Shown piece after piece: positions 1 through 12,190 of a stretch of DNA of 64,000 bases. A model generated the notes under the pieces. The model saw nothing but the letters and a program-made list of their open reading frames with translations, was not told where the DNA came from and ran no database searches. The DNA is taken from the NCBI RefSeq assembly GCF_040712315.1, contig NC_134015.1, forward strand, positions 21,763,614 through 21,827,613, given 5' to 3'. Each line of letters opens with the position of its first letter. Positions within the stretch are counted from its first letter, which is position 1. This DNA comes from Castanea sativa (Eukaryota; Streptophyta; Magnoliopsida; Fagales; Fagaceae). A program made the translations under genes and the position numbers.

Positions 1-1560
1 ATTTTGACCTAACTATAAAGAAGGACACAATAGATTGAAAATATATTGTAATTAATGTGTATATATATATTAAGACAGTTTAGAAAGTTAGTTATGACTT
101 CAAAAAATGTAAAAAATACTCCCAATTTATTTAGATAATCCTTATTCCTAAAAAAATAGAGTTAACATTGTAATACAACAAAATTCAAAAACAAAAAACT
201 AATAACTAATAACTTTTTTTTCCTAAAAATTAGCACACACACTCTATTTAAATATATTTTACATATGTTTGATACTTTTTTTTTCCTAAAAATTAGTACA
301 CACTATACCTAGCTGTTTACTCATTTTCAAAATTCAAAATTTTAATTTCTTAAAAACGTTTCTCATATAACCGCACTAACAATAGTCAAATTCAAAATCT
401 AATTAAAAAAATAGACATTCTTTGAGAGTTTATTTTTTTAATGTAAAGTAGTTTTTAAATTTTAATTTGAATATCTTATGGGGTCATCTGGGTGGTGTGC
501 CTAATGTTTTGAGGCATGATGTAAGCCCACAATTCTTAAGTACCATAAATTACACTGCCGATTAATAAAGTTTTTAAACTATCTCCTAGATAAAGAATAG
601 ATTAGTTAAACCAGAACCTTCTCAAAAAAATAGTTAAACCAGAAACTTGGGTATCACTTGTTAATAAAAAATAATAATAAAAAGATTTTATACGAGGTTT
701 AAAAACTAATTGAAACATAAGAAAAGTTTTTTATTAAAAAAAAATTAAAAGTCCCTTAAAAAAATGAGCAATAATACATGCATAAAAAATTTTCAATAAA
801 ATTTTTTACAACTATTAAATTGATAATTTTTTACTAGTTCTCATTTGAATTGACTACAGAGACAGTGATATAACTATATATATATACTATTGACAATTTA
901 TTAACTCAACGGTTGTGGAATTTTTATCAAATTTTTTAAATATAGACTTTCCTCAAAAGAAAATTGTCATTTGTAAAACTATAACATTAAATTATCATAT
1001 ATTAGTGAGTTTCAATTAGTTCAACTGATAAAATATTTTATTATTAAATAAGAAATCTAACGTTCAAACTTTGTTTATACCTAAAACTAATTGAAATTTT
1101 GACCTAACTATAAAGAACGACACAATAGATTGAAAATATATTGTAGTTAATATTAATATATATATATATATATATATTCAGATGGTTTAGAAAATTAGTT
1201 ATGATTTCAAAAAATGTAAAAAATACTCATAATTTAATTAGATAATTCTTATTCCTAAAAAATAAAAAAAATAAGGTCAAAATTGCAATTCAACAAAATT
1301 CAAAAACAAAAAACTACCAAGGAAACTTTTTTTCCTGAAAATTAGCCCACATACTCTATTTTAATATATTTTGCATATGTTTGATACTTTCTTTTTAAAA
1401 AATGAACACATATTAAACCCAACCATTTACTCATTTTCAAAACTCTAAATTTTAGCTTCTTAAAAATTGATTCACGTATAACCATACTAACAATAGGCAA
1501 ATTCAAAATCTTATATAACAAAATAGATAAATTCTCATTAAAAATTACAACATTAAACTC
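1..1560. repeat. AT-rich direct duplication, ~1.09 kb spacing
   Basis: The first ~420 bases recur, diverged, at about 1095-1530. Both copies begin with a TTTTGACCTAACTATAAAG stretch, followed by the same order of landmarks: a TA run, a TTAGATAAT(C/T)CTTATTCC stretch, a CAAAAACAAAAAACTA stretch, then CATATGTTTGATACTTT and ACTCATTTTCAAAA. The two copies differ by many substitutions and small indels, so the duplication is old. Between them (about 1010-1090) lies a SINE-like tract reading AGTTCAACTGATAAAATA and ending in a TTCAAACTTT box. The left copy is cut by the window edge, so I cannot tell a tandem duplication from a pair of degraded terminal repeats. No coding potential is seen. Confidence 0.6.
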
Positions 1561-1753
1561 AAAAAAAAAAATATCATTTCAGTTGCAATACGCGTGCGAT
1601 AAGACTAATACATATTCAGATATTAGATTAAATAAATATTTGGAGGTGATTTGGTGGCAAATAAGTGGCCTTTCTTTTTTATGCCATGGACACACGGAGA
1701 AACAGGCAAAAGACACAACTGAAAGTATGAAACAAGAGAAATTATACTGTCTT

Positions 1754-2466
1754 TAGAGCATCCACATTAGTTGGTGGATAGTCATGTATAATACAAAAAT
1801 TCCTTAATTTTACACATTTTGAGCAAAAAATCTCCTACATCAGTGGAGCTAAAACTGTGTAAAATCTTGCAAAACCATCCACGAGCTACAGTAACCGTGT
1901 AAATATACACGGCTACTGTAGCTCGTTTATACAATATTTTATCATTTTCACGTTCGCTCCTTCTTTCTCTCTCTCTGATCCGTGCTCAACAAACTCAATT
2001 CTCTCATATTTTTTTCAACACAGAATATACACAGAGATACACTTTGCTCAAAAAAAAAAACACAAACATACACAAACACAAATCGGTGTTTGACTAGTCG
2101 GAGCTCGTGGGTCTTGCCGTGGATCGGAGCTTGCGGACGTGGATTGGAGTTCGCGGACGCTGGATCAGAGCTCACGGATCGCGGATTCGAGCTCGCAGAT
2201 TGCCGATCGAAGCTCGCAAATCGTGATCGGAGCTCGCGGATCGCGGATCGTGGATCGGAGAGGGAGAGGTGATTTAAGCTTGTGATCGGAGAGGGAGAGG
2301 TGATCTGAACTCGTGATCGGAGAGGGAGAGCTGATCTGAGCTCGTGATCGGAGAGGGAGTTGATCGAGAGGGAGAGGTAGAGGGAAAGGGAGAGGGAGAG
2401 TTGATCGATAGGCAGAGGGAGAGGGAGAGGGAGAGGGAGAGGGAGAGGGAGAGTTGGAGAGATGGG

Positions 2467-2510
<44 letters not shown>

Positions 2511-2729
2511 AAAAATCAGAAATGAGTAGGGAGAGAGAGCGCGCTAATTATATCAGGTAGTTTGAAAAATAATAAAAAATTAAAGAAAATTGATTATTTA
2601 ATTAAAAAATGTGGTAGGATAGATAAACTGATGTGGGTGTTTTGTAAATTGGATGTGTAAAATAGAAAAAGTGGATTTCTAGTGTAAAAGTAAATGTATA
2701 AAATGAAAAAATTGATGTGAATTCTCTTA
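1754..2729. mobile_element. Non-autonomous TIR element with GATC/GA-rich core
   Basis: The left end reads TAGAGCATCCACATTAG. The right end, reversed, reads TAAGAGAATTCACATCA, an imperfect terminal inverted repeat of a kind common in plant MITE-like elements. Subterminal tracts on both sides share GTGTAAAAT-type words. The core has a degenerate minisatellite of GGATCGGAGCTCGCGGA units (about 2107-2350), a GGAGAG hexamer run (about 2380-2455) and a GA dinucleotide run (2471-2509). The 60-115 codon frames here are low-complexity and not genes. I see no convincing target-site duplication, so the superfamily is unassigned. Confidence 0.55.
1882..1925. repeat. Strong 44-bp hairpin palindrome
   Basis: CGAGCTACAGTAACCGTGTA is followed after two bases by TATACACGGCTACTGTAGCTCG, which is its reverse complement apart from one unpaired A/C position. 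It lies in the left subterminal part of the TIR element at 1754-2729. It could extrude as a cruciform or fold in RNA. Confidence 0.8.
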
Positions 2730-4130
2730 TCGAAGATCACGTAATTTGTTTATCAGGAAAAAAATTTTATTTATTTAAAATTATTGAATTAGTATTAATT
2801 TTTATTTAAAATTTCATAATTTTAAATAAGTGATAGTTTTTTTACCGACGACCTTATCATTTCCTGGTGAAACAGACACACACAGAGAGCACAGCACAGC
2901 ACAGAACAGAACAGCACCACCCACATCCACATGACCCCAAACCAAACAAAACCATGCCCATGACCTCCTGACCTGAGAGAGAACCTGAGCCCTGAGCCCC
3001 TCCTTAGAAGTTAGTACCATCAAGCAGTACTAGCTGTACTGGGGGGGCCTTCCTCACCATGTGACCCTGACACGTGTTCGAGATTCCCTCTATTGGGGTA
3101 GGTTGTGGGACCATCCCCACCTTGGTGGCCGTTGAAGGACACTGTCCCTCTCTGCCAAATATATATATATATTTTTTACATTGTTTTAAGTAATTGAAAG
3201 CCTTTGCTTAGTGTCACATTACCGACACCTGTTTTTTCTTTTTTATTTAATATCTGCCCGATTTGTGAAAATTTACTTTTTCCTTTTTAAGGTAGAACTA
3301 GTGATCATGATAATGATTCCCCTGTTTCCTTACTGTTTTACAAGACATGTTTTCACAGTTCCATCCATCATCTGACCATATCACCACCAAAATCAGATTC
3401 TTTTTTCTTTTTCTTTTTCTTTTTCTTTTGCATGTGATTATTCTTTTTTCCCAAAAAAGTAATTTTATATGGACTTGGAAAAATAAAAACTGTTTCTCAA
3501 AGATAATCTGTCGAAATCGAGAAAAATAGTTTGAATGGCAAGTAAAAAAATGTTTATACATGAACCAGCATTGATATCTCAGCTTAAAATTGATTAAATA
3601 ATAATTTTTCCATTTTTTTATTCAATGATTACATGAAAAGCATGTTTCACTTTCATCACGTTATTTCTCTCTTTACTGGTTCAATCATGTATTAACATTT
3701 CTCTCTGTGTTTTTTGCATTTTGGCCATTGTAGGCCATTATTGCAGACTTTGAAGCACTAAATAAAAAATTCACTATACTCCTAGTGACCTGCCAAATGG
3801 TTCTATTAGAGCATTTTAATATTAAATAATTAAAATAAATAAATTTTATAATATAAATATAAAAATGTGAAAGTGAATGTAGAAGATGAGGAGTTAGTGA
3901 AAATGTTTAATCACACATTGAAAATGAGAGAGACTATTTTGTTATTTTTAATTGTGGTGATTAATGGGCTAATATGAATTGTCTCAAATATTGGGCCAGA
4001 TACGTGCGCAAGGGGAAGGTGAAGGGTGGAGGATTCCATTTTTATTATGAAAAATAATGAGCCATTAACCCACTTAATGGACTATCCGTTTGGGCCTTTT
4101 TATTATTCAGAAAACTCTTTATCTCACCAT
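2730..4130. other. Intergenic, no gene seen
   Basis: AT-rich DNA with short pyrimidine runs and a ~200-bp less AT-rich patch near 2860-3150. That patch has a CACAGCACAGCACAGAACAG stretch at about 2888-2907. Frames on both strands are short and lack recognisable motifs. I see no tRNA, rRNA or transposon terminus that I could defend. Confidence 0.5.
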
Positions 4131-4627
4131 TAATTGTGTAACTCTAGCCCATCAGAATAATATTCAACAATTAATCTTGTAACACCCACTATATCAGAAT
4201 AATGGACCTAATTAATCAGATTAATTTGGGTAGTAATTTTGTGAGGCCCATTGAGCCTATAAATAGACCCATTCAGACACAATCCAAGTCACTGCAATAT
4301 ACACTAAAACAAAAAATGGAGAGATTCTTGGCAAGGAAGGGTGTTCTTTCTGGTGGAGTTTTGGGCTTGAACACTTTGTGCAGAGGTTGTTCTAGCCATA
4401 CGACACGTGTTGGGCTGTTGTATCCTAGGGGAGACAAGTCAGAGACGGTCTGCACCAGTTACAAAGTTTAGCCAACCAAGGGCTTGAATCTTCTTAAAGA
4501 GAGCGAGTGTCGTGCCTCAGTCCAAATAGTATTGTGTAATCTCTTTCTTTAAACTAATAAAAATTCAGAAGTATTATTCAGTTTCTCTTCATGTTATTTT
4601 CATTATCATTGTGTTTGCACCAACAGA
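4130..4627 (+). mobile_element. Solo-LTR-like segment, copia style
   Basis: The segment has the plan of a plant copia or TRIM LTR. It has a TATA box (CCTATAAATAG, about 4257), a transcribed stretch holding a short frame (4318-4471), a polyadenylation-type AATAAAAATTC (about 4557), and an end in GTTTGCACCAACA (about 4625). The layout of the transcribed part (a short Arg/Gly/Ser-rich peptide, GGGGAGACAAG, then TTTAAACTAATAAA) resembles LTRs that end in ...CAACA next to a tRNA-Met primer site, but no primer site follows here. The left boundary is uncertain (TGTGTAAC at ~4135 or TGTAACACCC at ~4178) and no target duplication is visible. Confidence 0.4.
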
Positions 4628-5196
4628 TTCTCCCTAATTAGTTTAGGAAAAAAAATGATTCCCTCTAATTAAATCTTTTAATTCCTCTATAAAAATAAAT
4701 TAAATATTTCAACTCCCTTCTATTTTTTAGCGGCAATTATTACTTTTTGGATAACATTGTAAATGAACCCGTATGTTTATAAATAACTCGAACTCAAATC
4801 AAGAAAAAAAAAAACTATGTTTGTATATGTAGCAATTATCCAAATTCAAACTCAAGTTTTTTTTTTTTTTTTTGAGAAGGAAATTCAAACCCAAGTTAAG
4901 GCTCAAATGAGTCAAACTCAAATATTACAATGTGTTAGGTGAAGAATCCTATGCGTATGAAACTCGACTTCAATATGTATAATATTATATTTTATAGGTA
5001 AAAATATCTACTTATATAAACATGAAATCAGATTATGTAAATTTGTAAATAAATTCATAAGATAGCAAATTATTATTTAAAATATATTAATTATATAAAT
5101 AATCAATTTGTAGTAAAACTTATATAACAATACAATGTTGGTGATCTAACTTTTATGAGTTCTGAAATGAAAATTATCTATCTAATTTACTCATAT

Positions 5197-5283
<87 letters not shown>

Positions 5284-6768
5284 CAAATAACTTGTGAACA
5301 AACTCGAGTTTGTTTGATAAGAAGGTGAATCAAGCTTGATCATATAATCTAGCTTGGTGATAAGCTCAAGCTTTGGTCATGATCAAAATAAAATTTAATT
5401 AAATAAGCTTAAACTTTTAAAACCCAAATCGTTTTGATTACAACCCTATCTTTGGATTGCCTGATTATGTTTATCACCTACTCAAAACTCTTAATTGCTT
5501 AAAATAATATAATTTGAAAAAAAAATTATAATCCTCACACAACGTAGTAGCAAGAATTCAAAATTGGTTAAACTAATGGCTCACCATACTAGTTTTTTTT
5601 TTTTTTTTTTTTTAAAAATCTTAATTTCTGTTATTTTCCTTCTACATCATTCCTAGATGTTAGAATGGTTTATTCATGGTGGAGTATATTAGAAGGGTTT
5701 AACTTGTAGTGCAAACACTATTTTACACACCTCTAAAATAACACTATTTTACACAGTTTTACACACACTTCCAAAATAACTGAACTCGTGACTTGACATG
5801 ACTTCAAGTCATGATTTTAGTTTTTTTTTTTGTGTGTGTAAAACATTTTGTATGCAATAGTAAGAGTGTCTCTAATAGATTAGATTTTTTTTCCCCCCTT
5901 AAATTGGAGTGAAAAAATTACTTTTTCTATTTTACCTAATCCTTTTTACAACACAACCTCCAATAAATTGACAACCTCCGGCCTTTTTCATCTCATCCTC
6001 ATCCTCAACCTCTGCCATTGTGCTGTGACATCTGATAAGGCATTAAAAAGGTGATTGCAAGTTTAGCATCCCATTACTTTCAGTAGCATATTTGCTAAAA
6101 GATGAGACCAAAAAAAAAAAAAAAATTGGCTTATTTTTAGAAAGGCAGTATATCTAGTAAAAGGTAAGACAAAAAGTGAATTGAAATCTGTGTTTGTTTT
6201 AACATGATACATTTTTTGGAGAACATTTTTGCCATTTTTGAGTGTTAGCCCAATTGAAAGGTGTAATTTTTTTACGACCTCAAAATAAATGTAAAACAAT
6301 TTCTACCCCAAGCTCTCCAATAGACGTAAAACAATTTATGCCCTAATTAAGCTTTCCAATAGACATCCCTCATGCGAATTTGACGCCACCACCTACAATC
6401 CTACAACCCGTAGGATCCCCTCCCCCCCAATGTCGCCCCACCCTACCTCCAACCCACTTTCACCACCACTGGTTCGGCACAACCATCCCCTTCTAAGATT
6501 TTTTTTTTAAAGATTTGGAATTATTATTTTGCATAAATGTTCCAACTAGCTTACAATTTGTTGCATTAAAATTACTAGAATAACTTTTACTTGTGTGATT
6601 GATCGGATGTGATGTTGGTTGGATTGTTGTGAGTTTAGATGTTGGAATTGTGCATTTAATGTTCATTAATTATGTTAAATTTTGTGAGGAAATCAATATT
6701 ATGTATTAGCAAAATACCTAAATTTATTTTCCATAATATTTTTAAATCAAACACTAGAAAATAAGAAG
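4628..6768. other. Intergenic, AT-rich, with compound microsatellite
   Basis: No gene is recognisable. The stretch holds a compound microsatellite, (AT)n at about 5211-5242 running straight into (AG)n at 5242-5281, long T runs (4857-4873, 5594-5613), and a proline-codon-like CCCC-rich patch at 6415-6490 that opens no meaningful frame. Confidence 0.6.
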
Positions 6769-7516
6769 TGTAAGGGCAGATTTTGGATCCTAGGCTCAAA
6801 AAGCAACATAACTAAGGCCCAGAGAGCCCAATATAATGAATTTGTAGAGAGTGGGCTTATAGGCTGTGCTTCAATGGAAGGACCAACGCGCACAGTGGAT
6901 TAAGAATAGTAGGAAAGTAAAGAAAATTGAGCTGTATGCGAAAAAAATCACTCCTGGGCAAAAATTTGAGGAGAGTAATTCTTAAATATCTTTCTTAAGA
7001 CTCGGTTACAATTTCTGTTTTAGGTTGCTACAGTGTTTTCTCTACAAATTTTCTGATCCCTTCTCCCTGAAGGGTCTCTTACATTATATAGCTCCCTTTA
7101 AATGATCTTGGCTTTCCATTTGTTGATCGTCCAGGCCACTACTTGAGTGTTTGTCCCATCAGGCATCTTCCCACACCCCTTGTGAGTTGCGGCAATTAAG
7201 ACAGAACTGTTCAGGGGTCTTCTTCACATAAATGCAGTTAGGAGGTTTGATGAAATGCATTAAATGTGATGGCAGCTACCAAGGCTAAATTTTTCCCTTG
7301 AAACTCTTTCTCTACAGTATGACCTCATCTGGTAACGTACCACTAACGTGGCCTTATTGCTCGAGGGTGTGTCCTCCTCGGCACAATAACGGCCTCCTCG
7401 ACTGTGAGTATGACATGTGACGCAATTACCATTTTCTAAATTCCTGTACCCACAAGAAGTTTTTCCACAAAAAATATTTATATGGCAACAAACACAACTT
7501 AAGCAAAAAGTTGGGG
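6769..7516 (+). mobile_element. LTR-like fragment, probably Ty3/gypsy, cut by a hAT insertion
   Basis: It starts TGTAAGGGCAGATTTTGG and carries features seen in the intact gypsy LTRs of this window: a GGCCCAGAGAGCCC stretch near the start, a TATATAGCTCCC promoter-like site (about 7085), and a CCTCCTCGGCAC tract near 7375. The 93-codon frame on the minus strand is an opposite-strand shadow. The hAT element at 7525 interrupts its right side. I cannot identify the continuation after 8627, so the LTR may already have been truncated. No target duplication is seen; call and boundaries are tentative. Confidence 0.42.
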
Positions 7517-7524
7517 CTTTCAAA

Positions 7525-7589
7525 CACTGGCGGCGCCACATATAGGTCAGGGTGGTCCCAGGACCACCCTGACCTGAATTCTTCTTCTT

Positions 7590-7655
<66 letters not shown>

Positions 7656-8619
7656 AAAAAAATTTATTTATCTACCTTTAAAAAAAATTAGGAACACCCT
7701 CAAAAAAAAATTAGGAACACTCTCAAAATTTTTTTATGCCAATAAAATTAAATTTTGGTAGATCATTTGTTACATTTTGGCTGGTACCAGTTTTTAGAAG
7801 AAAAAAAGAAAAACTCTTAAACTGACAAACTCGTCAGCACAACATGTCATTACTTGCGTCGAATGCCTAAAAAACAAATCCAGCTATTGCAAAGGTCACC
7901 CTTTCTTCTTCTTCCTTTTCTTCTTCTTCCTTTTCGTCTTCTTTGTTTCGTCTCAGACGTTCTGCTAGTCTACCTCTTCTTTCTTTTTTTACTCTAGTTT
8001 TTGCTTTGTCAAGTTTTTTCTTTAGTTTGTTTTTTAGACTTTTAGCTTGCTAACCCCACCCACGTGACAAAACTCAAAAAGCTAACAAAATATTCTTTCA
8101 AACTTATTTATTGAGTCTTGCCTCTTCCCAATATGATATACATATATATACTCTTATTGTACTATTTTTTGTTGTTGTTTTTCATTATTTAATTACATAT
8201 TTATGTTTTAATATTCTAAAACAGTAATTGTTATGTAATAACTAAATGATTTGAGTGTCAAAAAAGAAAACCTAAATGATATGTTTTATTTGAGGTTTAT
8301 TTATTTAGATCAATAATTTTATGTTGTATAAGAAAATATAAATATATATTATTTTTAATTTTTTTTAAAAACCCCGAAACACCTTGAAATGGTACGTCGA
8401 AATAGATCTGTACTGAAATATTCCGTTCCACTAAACAAACCGAAACATGGTCCAAAACGATATTCATAACATTGCTTTCAAGCAAAAAGAAAAAGCTAAA
8501 AAAAATTCGAACTTAAATCTAAAAAAGAAAAAATTGTAAAAGAGAATCTGAAAAAAAAAATTGTAACAGAGCAAGCCCACCAAGAAACACCCTGATAATT
8601 AATCCTGGAGCCGCCACTA
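7525..8619. mobile_element. Non-autonomous hAT element (CACTGGCGGC ends)
   Basis: The 8-bp direct repeat CTTTCAAA lies immediately outside both ends (7517-7524 and 8620-8627), which is the hAT target-site length. The left end reads CACTGGCGGCGCCA and the right end, reversed, TAGTGGCGGCTCCAGG. Subterminal CAGGGTGGTCC and AACACCCTGA words face each other. The 1.1 kb interior has a long (TA)n run (about 7592-7652), pyrimidine-rich DNA and no transposase frame. The element shares its terminal motif and subterminal GGGTG words with the element at 51769-53230, so the two are probably the same family. Confidence 0.85.
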
Positions 8620-8627
8620 CTTTCAAA

Positions 8628-9732
8628 GGTGGTGAATAGGATATATTTTTATTTTATATTTCCTTGCAAAAGTCAAAGGGTAATAATTATCTCACACCAC
8701 TCATTTTACATTTTCTGCAAGCATTTTTTTCACATTTTAAACCGTGTACATAACAAGAAAAGGTGCGTGAGAGAATATTTACACTAAATGAGTAATTCTG
8801 AGATTCAGGGGGCCTAGTGATGCAATTATATAGATACAAAGTACAAACGAGCTATTTATTATATTATATATACACAGTATATGAGTACTTATCACTTGCT
8901 TGAACAACACGAAGCAAGCAGGTGGTTCAGCCTGATCTGCAACCTGTAATGCACATGGCTACAGAGGATATGGAAACCAAAACTTCCCCTATTTTGACAA
9001 GAACCCCTATTCATATACACGTGTGAATTATATGATCAAGGTGCCGAGGAGCCGATCTTCCACGTGCTAGCTGCTCAGTACGTTAATTGTTCCCATTACG
9101 CACCAGACGCTTTGGCAAAGCTTTCATGTTTGTCTGCCAAACTTACAGAGATTCTACAATGCATGGAAGTTGATGGGACTGACACGGTGGATACTGGGTG
9201 TGTCATGTGTGTTTGTGTTTCAGACTCCACAAAGTGGTCCATGCTTTAACCTTATATCTAGTGAGTGTCATGGCGGTACTGCAGATAGTTAGGTGTTCAA
9301 ATTCAGAGTACAGCTTCTCATCATATTGCAATATCTATTCTTGAATATATCATATATTCAAGTTTGTGATGCTCTCTCTCGGAGTTTTTTCTATGTACAC
9401 GTTTCCCATACGAACACCACAAAACACTACTGCTATAACCTTAGCTTCTTATATATACGCTATTTATATAGTACTCATCATCTGGAGACATGGTTGGAAC
9501 AAATTCCACCTTGTCTCATCCATTAAATAAATATTGAACGAGATTCCTATTCTCCATCAATAAAACTTTCTGTGGCTTAAAAAAAAAAGGAGATACCTAG
9601 CTCATCTCCATCATTAAGATGGTCCTTCAGAACATTCGGTAAAAGGAAAATGAAAAATCACCAATAATTATGATATATGTTAAAAAGAATTTTTTTTAAA
9701 AAAAACCATGGAGAAAAAAGTAAACTTCTACA
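8628..9732. other. Intergenic; two short unrecognised frames
   Basis: A less AT-rich patch at about 8930-9250 contains an open plus-strand frame of 61 codons (9064-9249) with several Cys residues, and another of 77 codons follows at 9293-9526. Neither has a motif I recognise, and neither shows clear splice sites that would join it to a larger gene. It may be a decayed gene fragment or chance. Confidence 0.35.
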
Positions 9733-9840
9733 TAAAAAGCGCCGACATAAAAAGCACTAGTATAGTCCAAATGGACTTATGCCAGTGCTTTTAGGAGCTA
9801 TAACGGCGTTTTTAAAGTGCTAGACTTTTTTTTGGTAGTG
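9733..9840. mobile_element. CACTA (En/Spm) terminal fragment
   Basis: The right edge, read on the minus strand, begins CACTACCAAAAAAAAGTC, the CACTA signature. Inside, the words AGCGCCG and CGGCGTTTTT, and GCACT and AGTGC around a GTCC-AAAT-GGAC core, form the subterminal inverted repeats usual for CACTA ends. No matching left CACTA terminus is visible, so only one end remains or the left end has decayed. Confidence 0.5.
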
Positions 9841-10674
9841 CATGCATTAATGATAAAAGGAAATAACTACTAATTAAGTACCAAATTCTCATCGCATAAA
9901 CAAACTCCAAATTTCAAAGTTAGAAGTTTTAGAAAGGGTTTGGTAGGGATATTTAAACAATAATTTTTATTGTTTAAACAATACAATACATATATTTACA
10001 ATATTTTTTCATCCACATCTATTTTTTAAAAATTTAAACAAAATTACTAGAACAGTATTACCAAACAGATTCTTAATATCACAAAACATATATAAAGTTC
10101 AAAATTATCAACACAATGCAAAGAGTAATATTTCCAACAGTTTTCACTATGGTAACAACACAAACATACATAATGATGAATATTCAATCATCCATAAACC
10201 AAGTTCTTTATTACTTTATATAATGCTTTTCTCAAAGGTGATTTCATCATCATAAACAACATTGTCAACCATGACATTGCTGGCACCCACATCATCCACG
10301 GCAAAGATAAAGAACATGTTTAAGAATTATTAAAGAGAAAAGTAAAAATAATAGCATGCAAAAAAATATTGACAATAAATTAATAAACCAAAACAAGGTT
10401 GACAAACATCAACTTACGCTCTACGCTCTCAACTATAAAATTTCATCAAGTAGTCATATCTCTCTCTCTCTCTGGGGTGTCTTGGTGCAATAGCTATTCC
10501 TATGGGTGCAGGACCGTAGGCACATTTTGACTTTGCCTAAGATTTTGATAACACTGCATACAAGGAATACCCATTGAGTTACTAACTGTTATTTATTTTA
10601 ACCACACATAATTTTAATCACATTTCTTGCCAAAGAATATTAAGTGAAAGGTATTTACTTCTAGTTTTAATTGG

Positions 10675-11238
10675 GCAAAATAATTCAAAAATGGGCATTG
10701 ATGTAGAATGTTTTACCTGTTCACAATTAAAGTAGAAATCAATTCCTTAAAATAAATTAATTACCAAAAAAAAAATCTTGACTGCTTATAAAATTATAGG
10801 AATATAGTTAAATCAATACATAAAGTGGAGGATTGGTTAAAACTAATAAATCCATTTAACTTAACTGGTAAATTAAGTATCTTGTCCTCAAATAAGAGAT
10901 ATGAAGTTCGAATTTTGTCTACATAAAAAATTAATTAATGTCTTAATCTAATGATATTAAAAAAATAATCATTATATATGAAAGGAATGACATAAATTGA
11001 AATTCTATGATATCTAAAAATTAAAAAAAAAACTTATGAATCACAAATTCTTCTTTTAACTAGCAAAATAATTCAAGAAAAGGCATTAATGTATAATGTT
11101 TTATTTGTTGACAATTATAATAGAAATCTATTCCTTGAAATTTATTAATTACCAAGAAAAAATCCTGAGTGGTTATAAAGTTATTGGAATAGAGTAAAGT
11201 CAATACTAAAGTGGAGGATTGGTTAAAACTAATAAATC
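10675..11238. repeat. Local direct duplication with an SINE-like insertion
   Basis: A stretch of ~178 bases (10675-10853) recurs at 11062-11238. Both copies end with the same AAGTGGAGGATTGGTTAAAA and TAATAAATC words. Between them, about 10854-10945, is a tRNA-like stretch (TTAACTTAACTGGTAAATTA followed by a GTTCGAATTTTG box) of the type found in degraded plant SINEs. No coding sequence is seen. Confidence 0.6.
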
Positions 11239-12185
11239 ACAAAAACTGCAAAATCAAGTAATTTTTAATTGGATGAAAGTCTTTGAAGATAATTATTTTG
11301 ACTTCAGTTTTAAGTTTAAATGATTTGAATAAGTGTTAAAAATATAAGCCTTTTCTATTGACTAAATTCATAAATGGATGACTAAGCTTTATCATTAATA
11401 TGTAAATTATTCACTAAACCATGTAACGAGAAAAACATTCAACAAAAATTATTTAGATATGTTACATGTTTAATTAGTATGTATTAATAAATAAAAATCC
11501 AAATTACAGATTTTTTTGAAAAAAATAAAAATAATTCAATTAGATTTTTTTATAGAGAACTGGCCAGACCTAATTTAGAGAAAAAAAAAAAAGTTTCAGG
11601 ATACTTTATCCAAAAAGACGATGAGTTCTAATGAGTTTATAATTTAGCACTTTTGTAACAAGAATAACTAAATTAAAAAATATAAATGATGACATGGAAA
11701 AATATAAATTTTCAAAACTTATGTATCAACATTAGTAAAAGTCAATAAAAATTCGAAAGTTTTCATTTTAAATATATTATAGATTTCATTAAATAGGTGT
11801 AAGATATTATTTCAGATTATAATATCTTCAGTATTTTTATTGAAACAAAATTTGTAAAAGCCTAAACCTACCATATGTTTCTTTTTAATTTATTAATATT
11901 TATAAGATAAAATTTTCCTCCAAACCCCATTAGAGAAATCTCCTCCAACACATCACGCAATGGTTTATAAGAATATCAACTCGTATTTTAAATTCAAAAA
12001 TATAACTCAATAGGTTATTTAAATTAGACACCTGACTATTAAATAGACTATGAGATTAAGTACATGTGATTGTTAATTGAGTAAGACTTAAATATAGTAC
12101 TTAGGTGCTATTCCTTAGGTTCCCCTTTTAAGATTCTGTCATGTGAATTTTTTTTCTCATGGAATGAAAGTGTATTTTTCAATTA
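11239..12185. other. Intergenic, AT-rich
   Basis: No reading frame, RNA gene or transposon end is recognisable in this strongly AT-rich stretch. It borders the target duplication of the gypsy element that starts at 12191. Confidence 0.6.
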
Positions 12186-12190
12186 AGTAG

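Noticed and set aside
2165..2529. Overlapping 60-115 codon frames on both strands
   Set aside because: Translations of GA and GATC repeats; Ser/Pro/Leu or Arg/Glu runs only.
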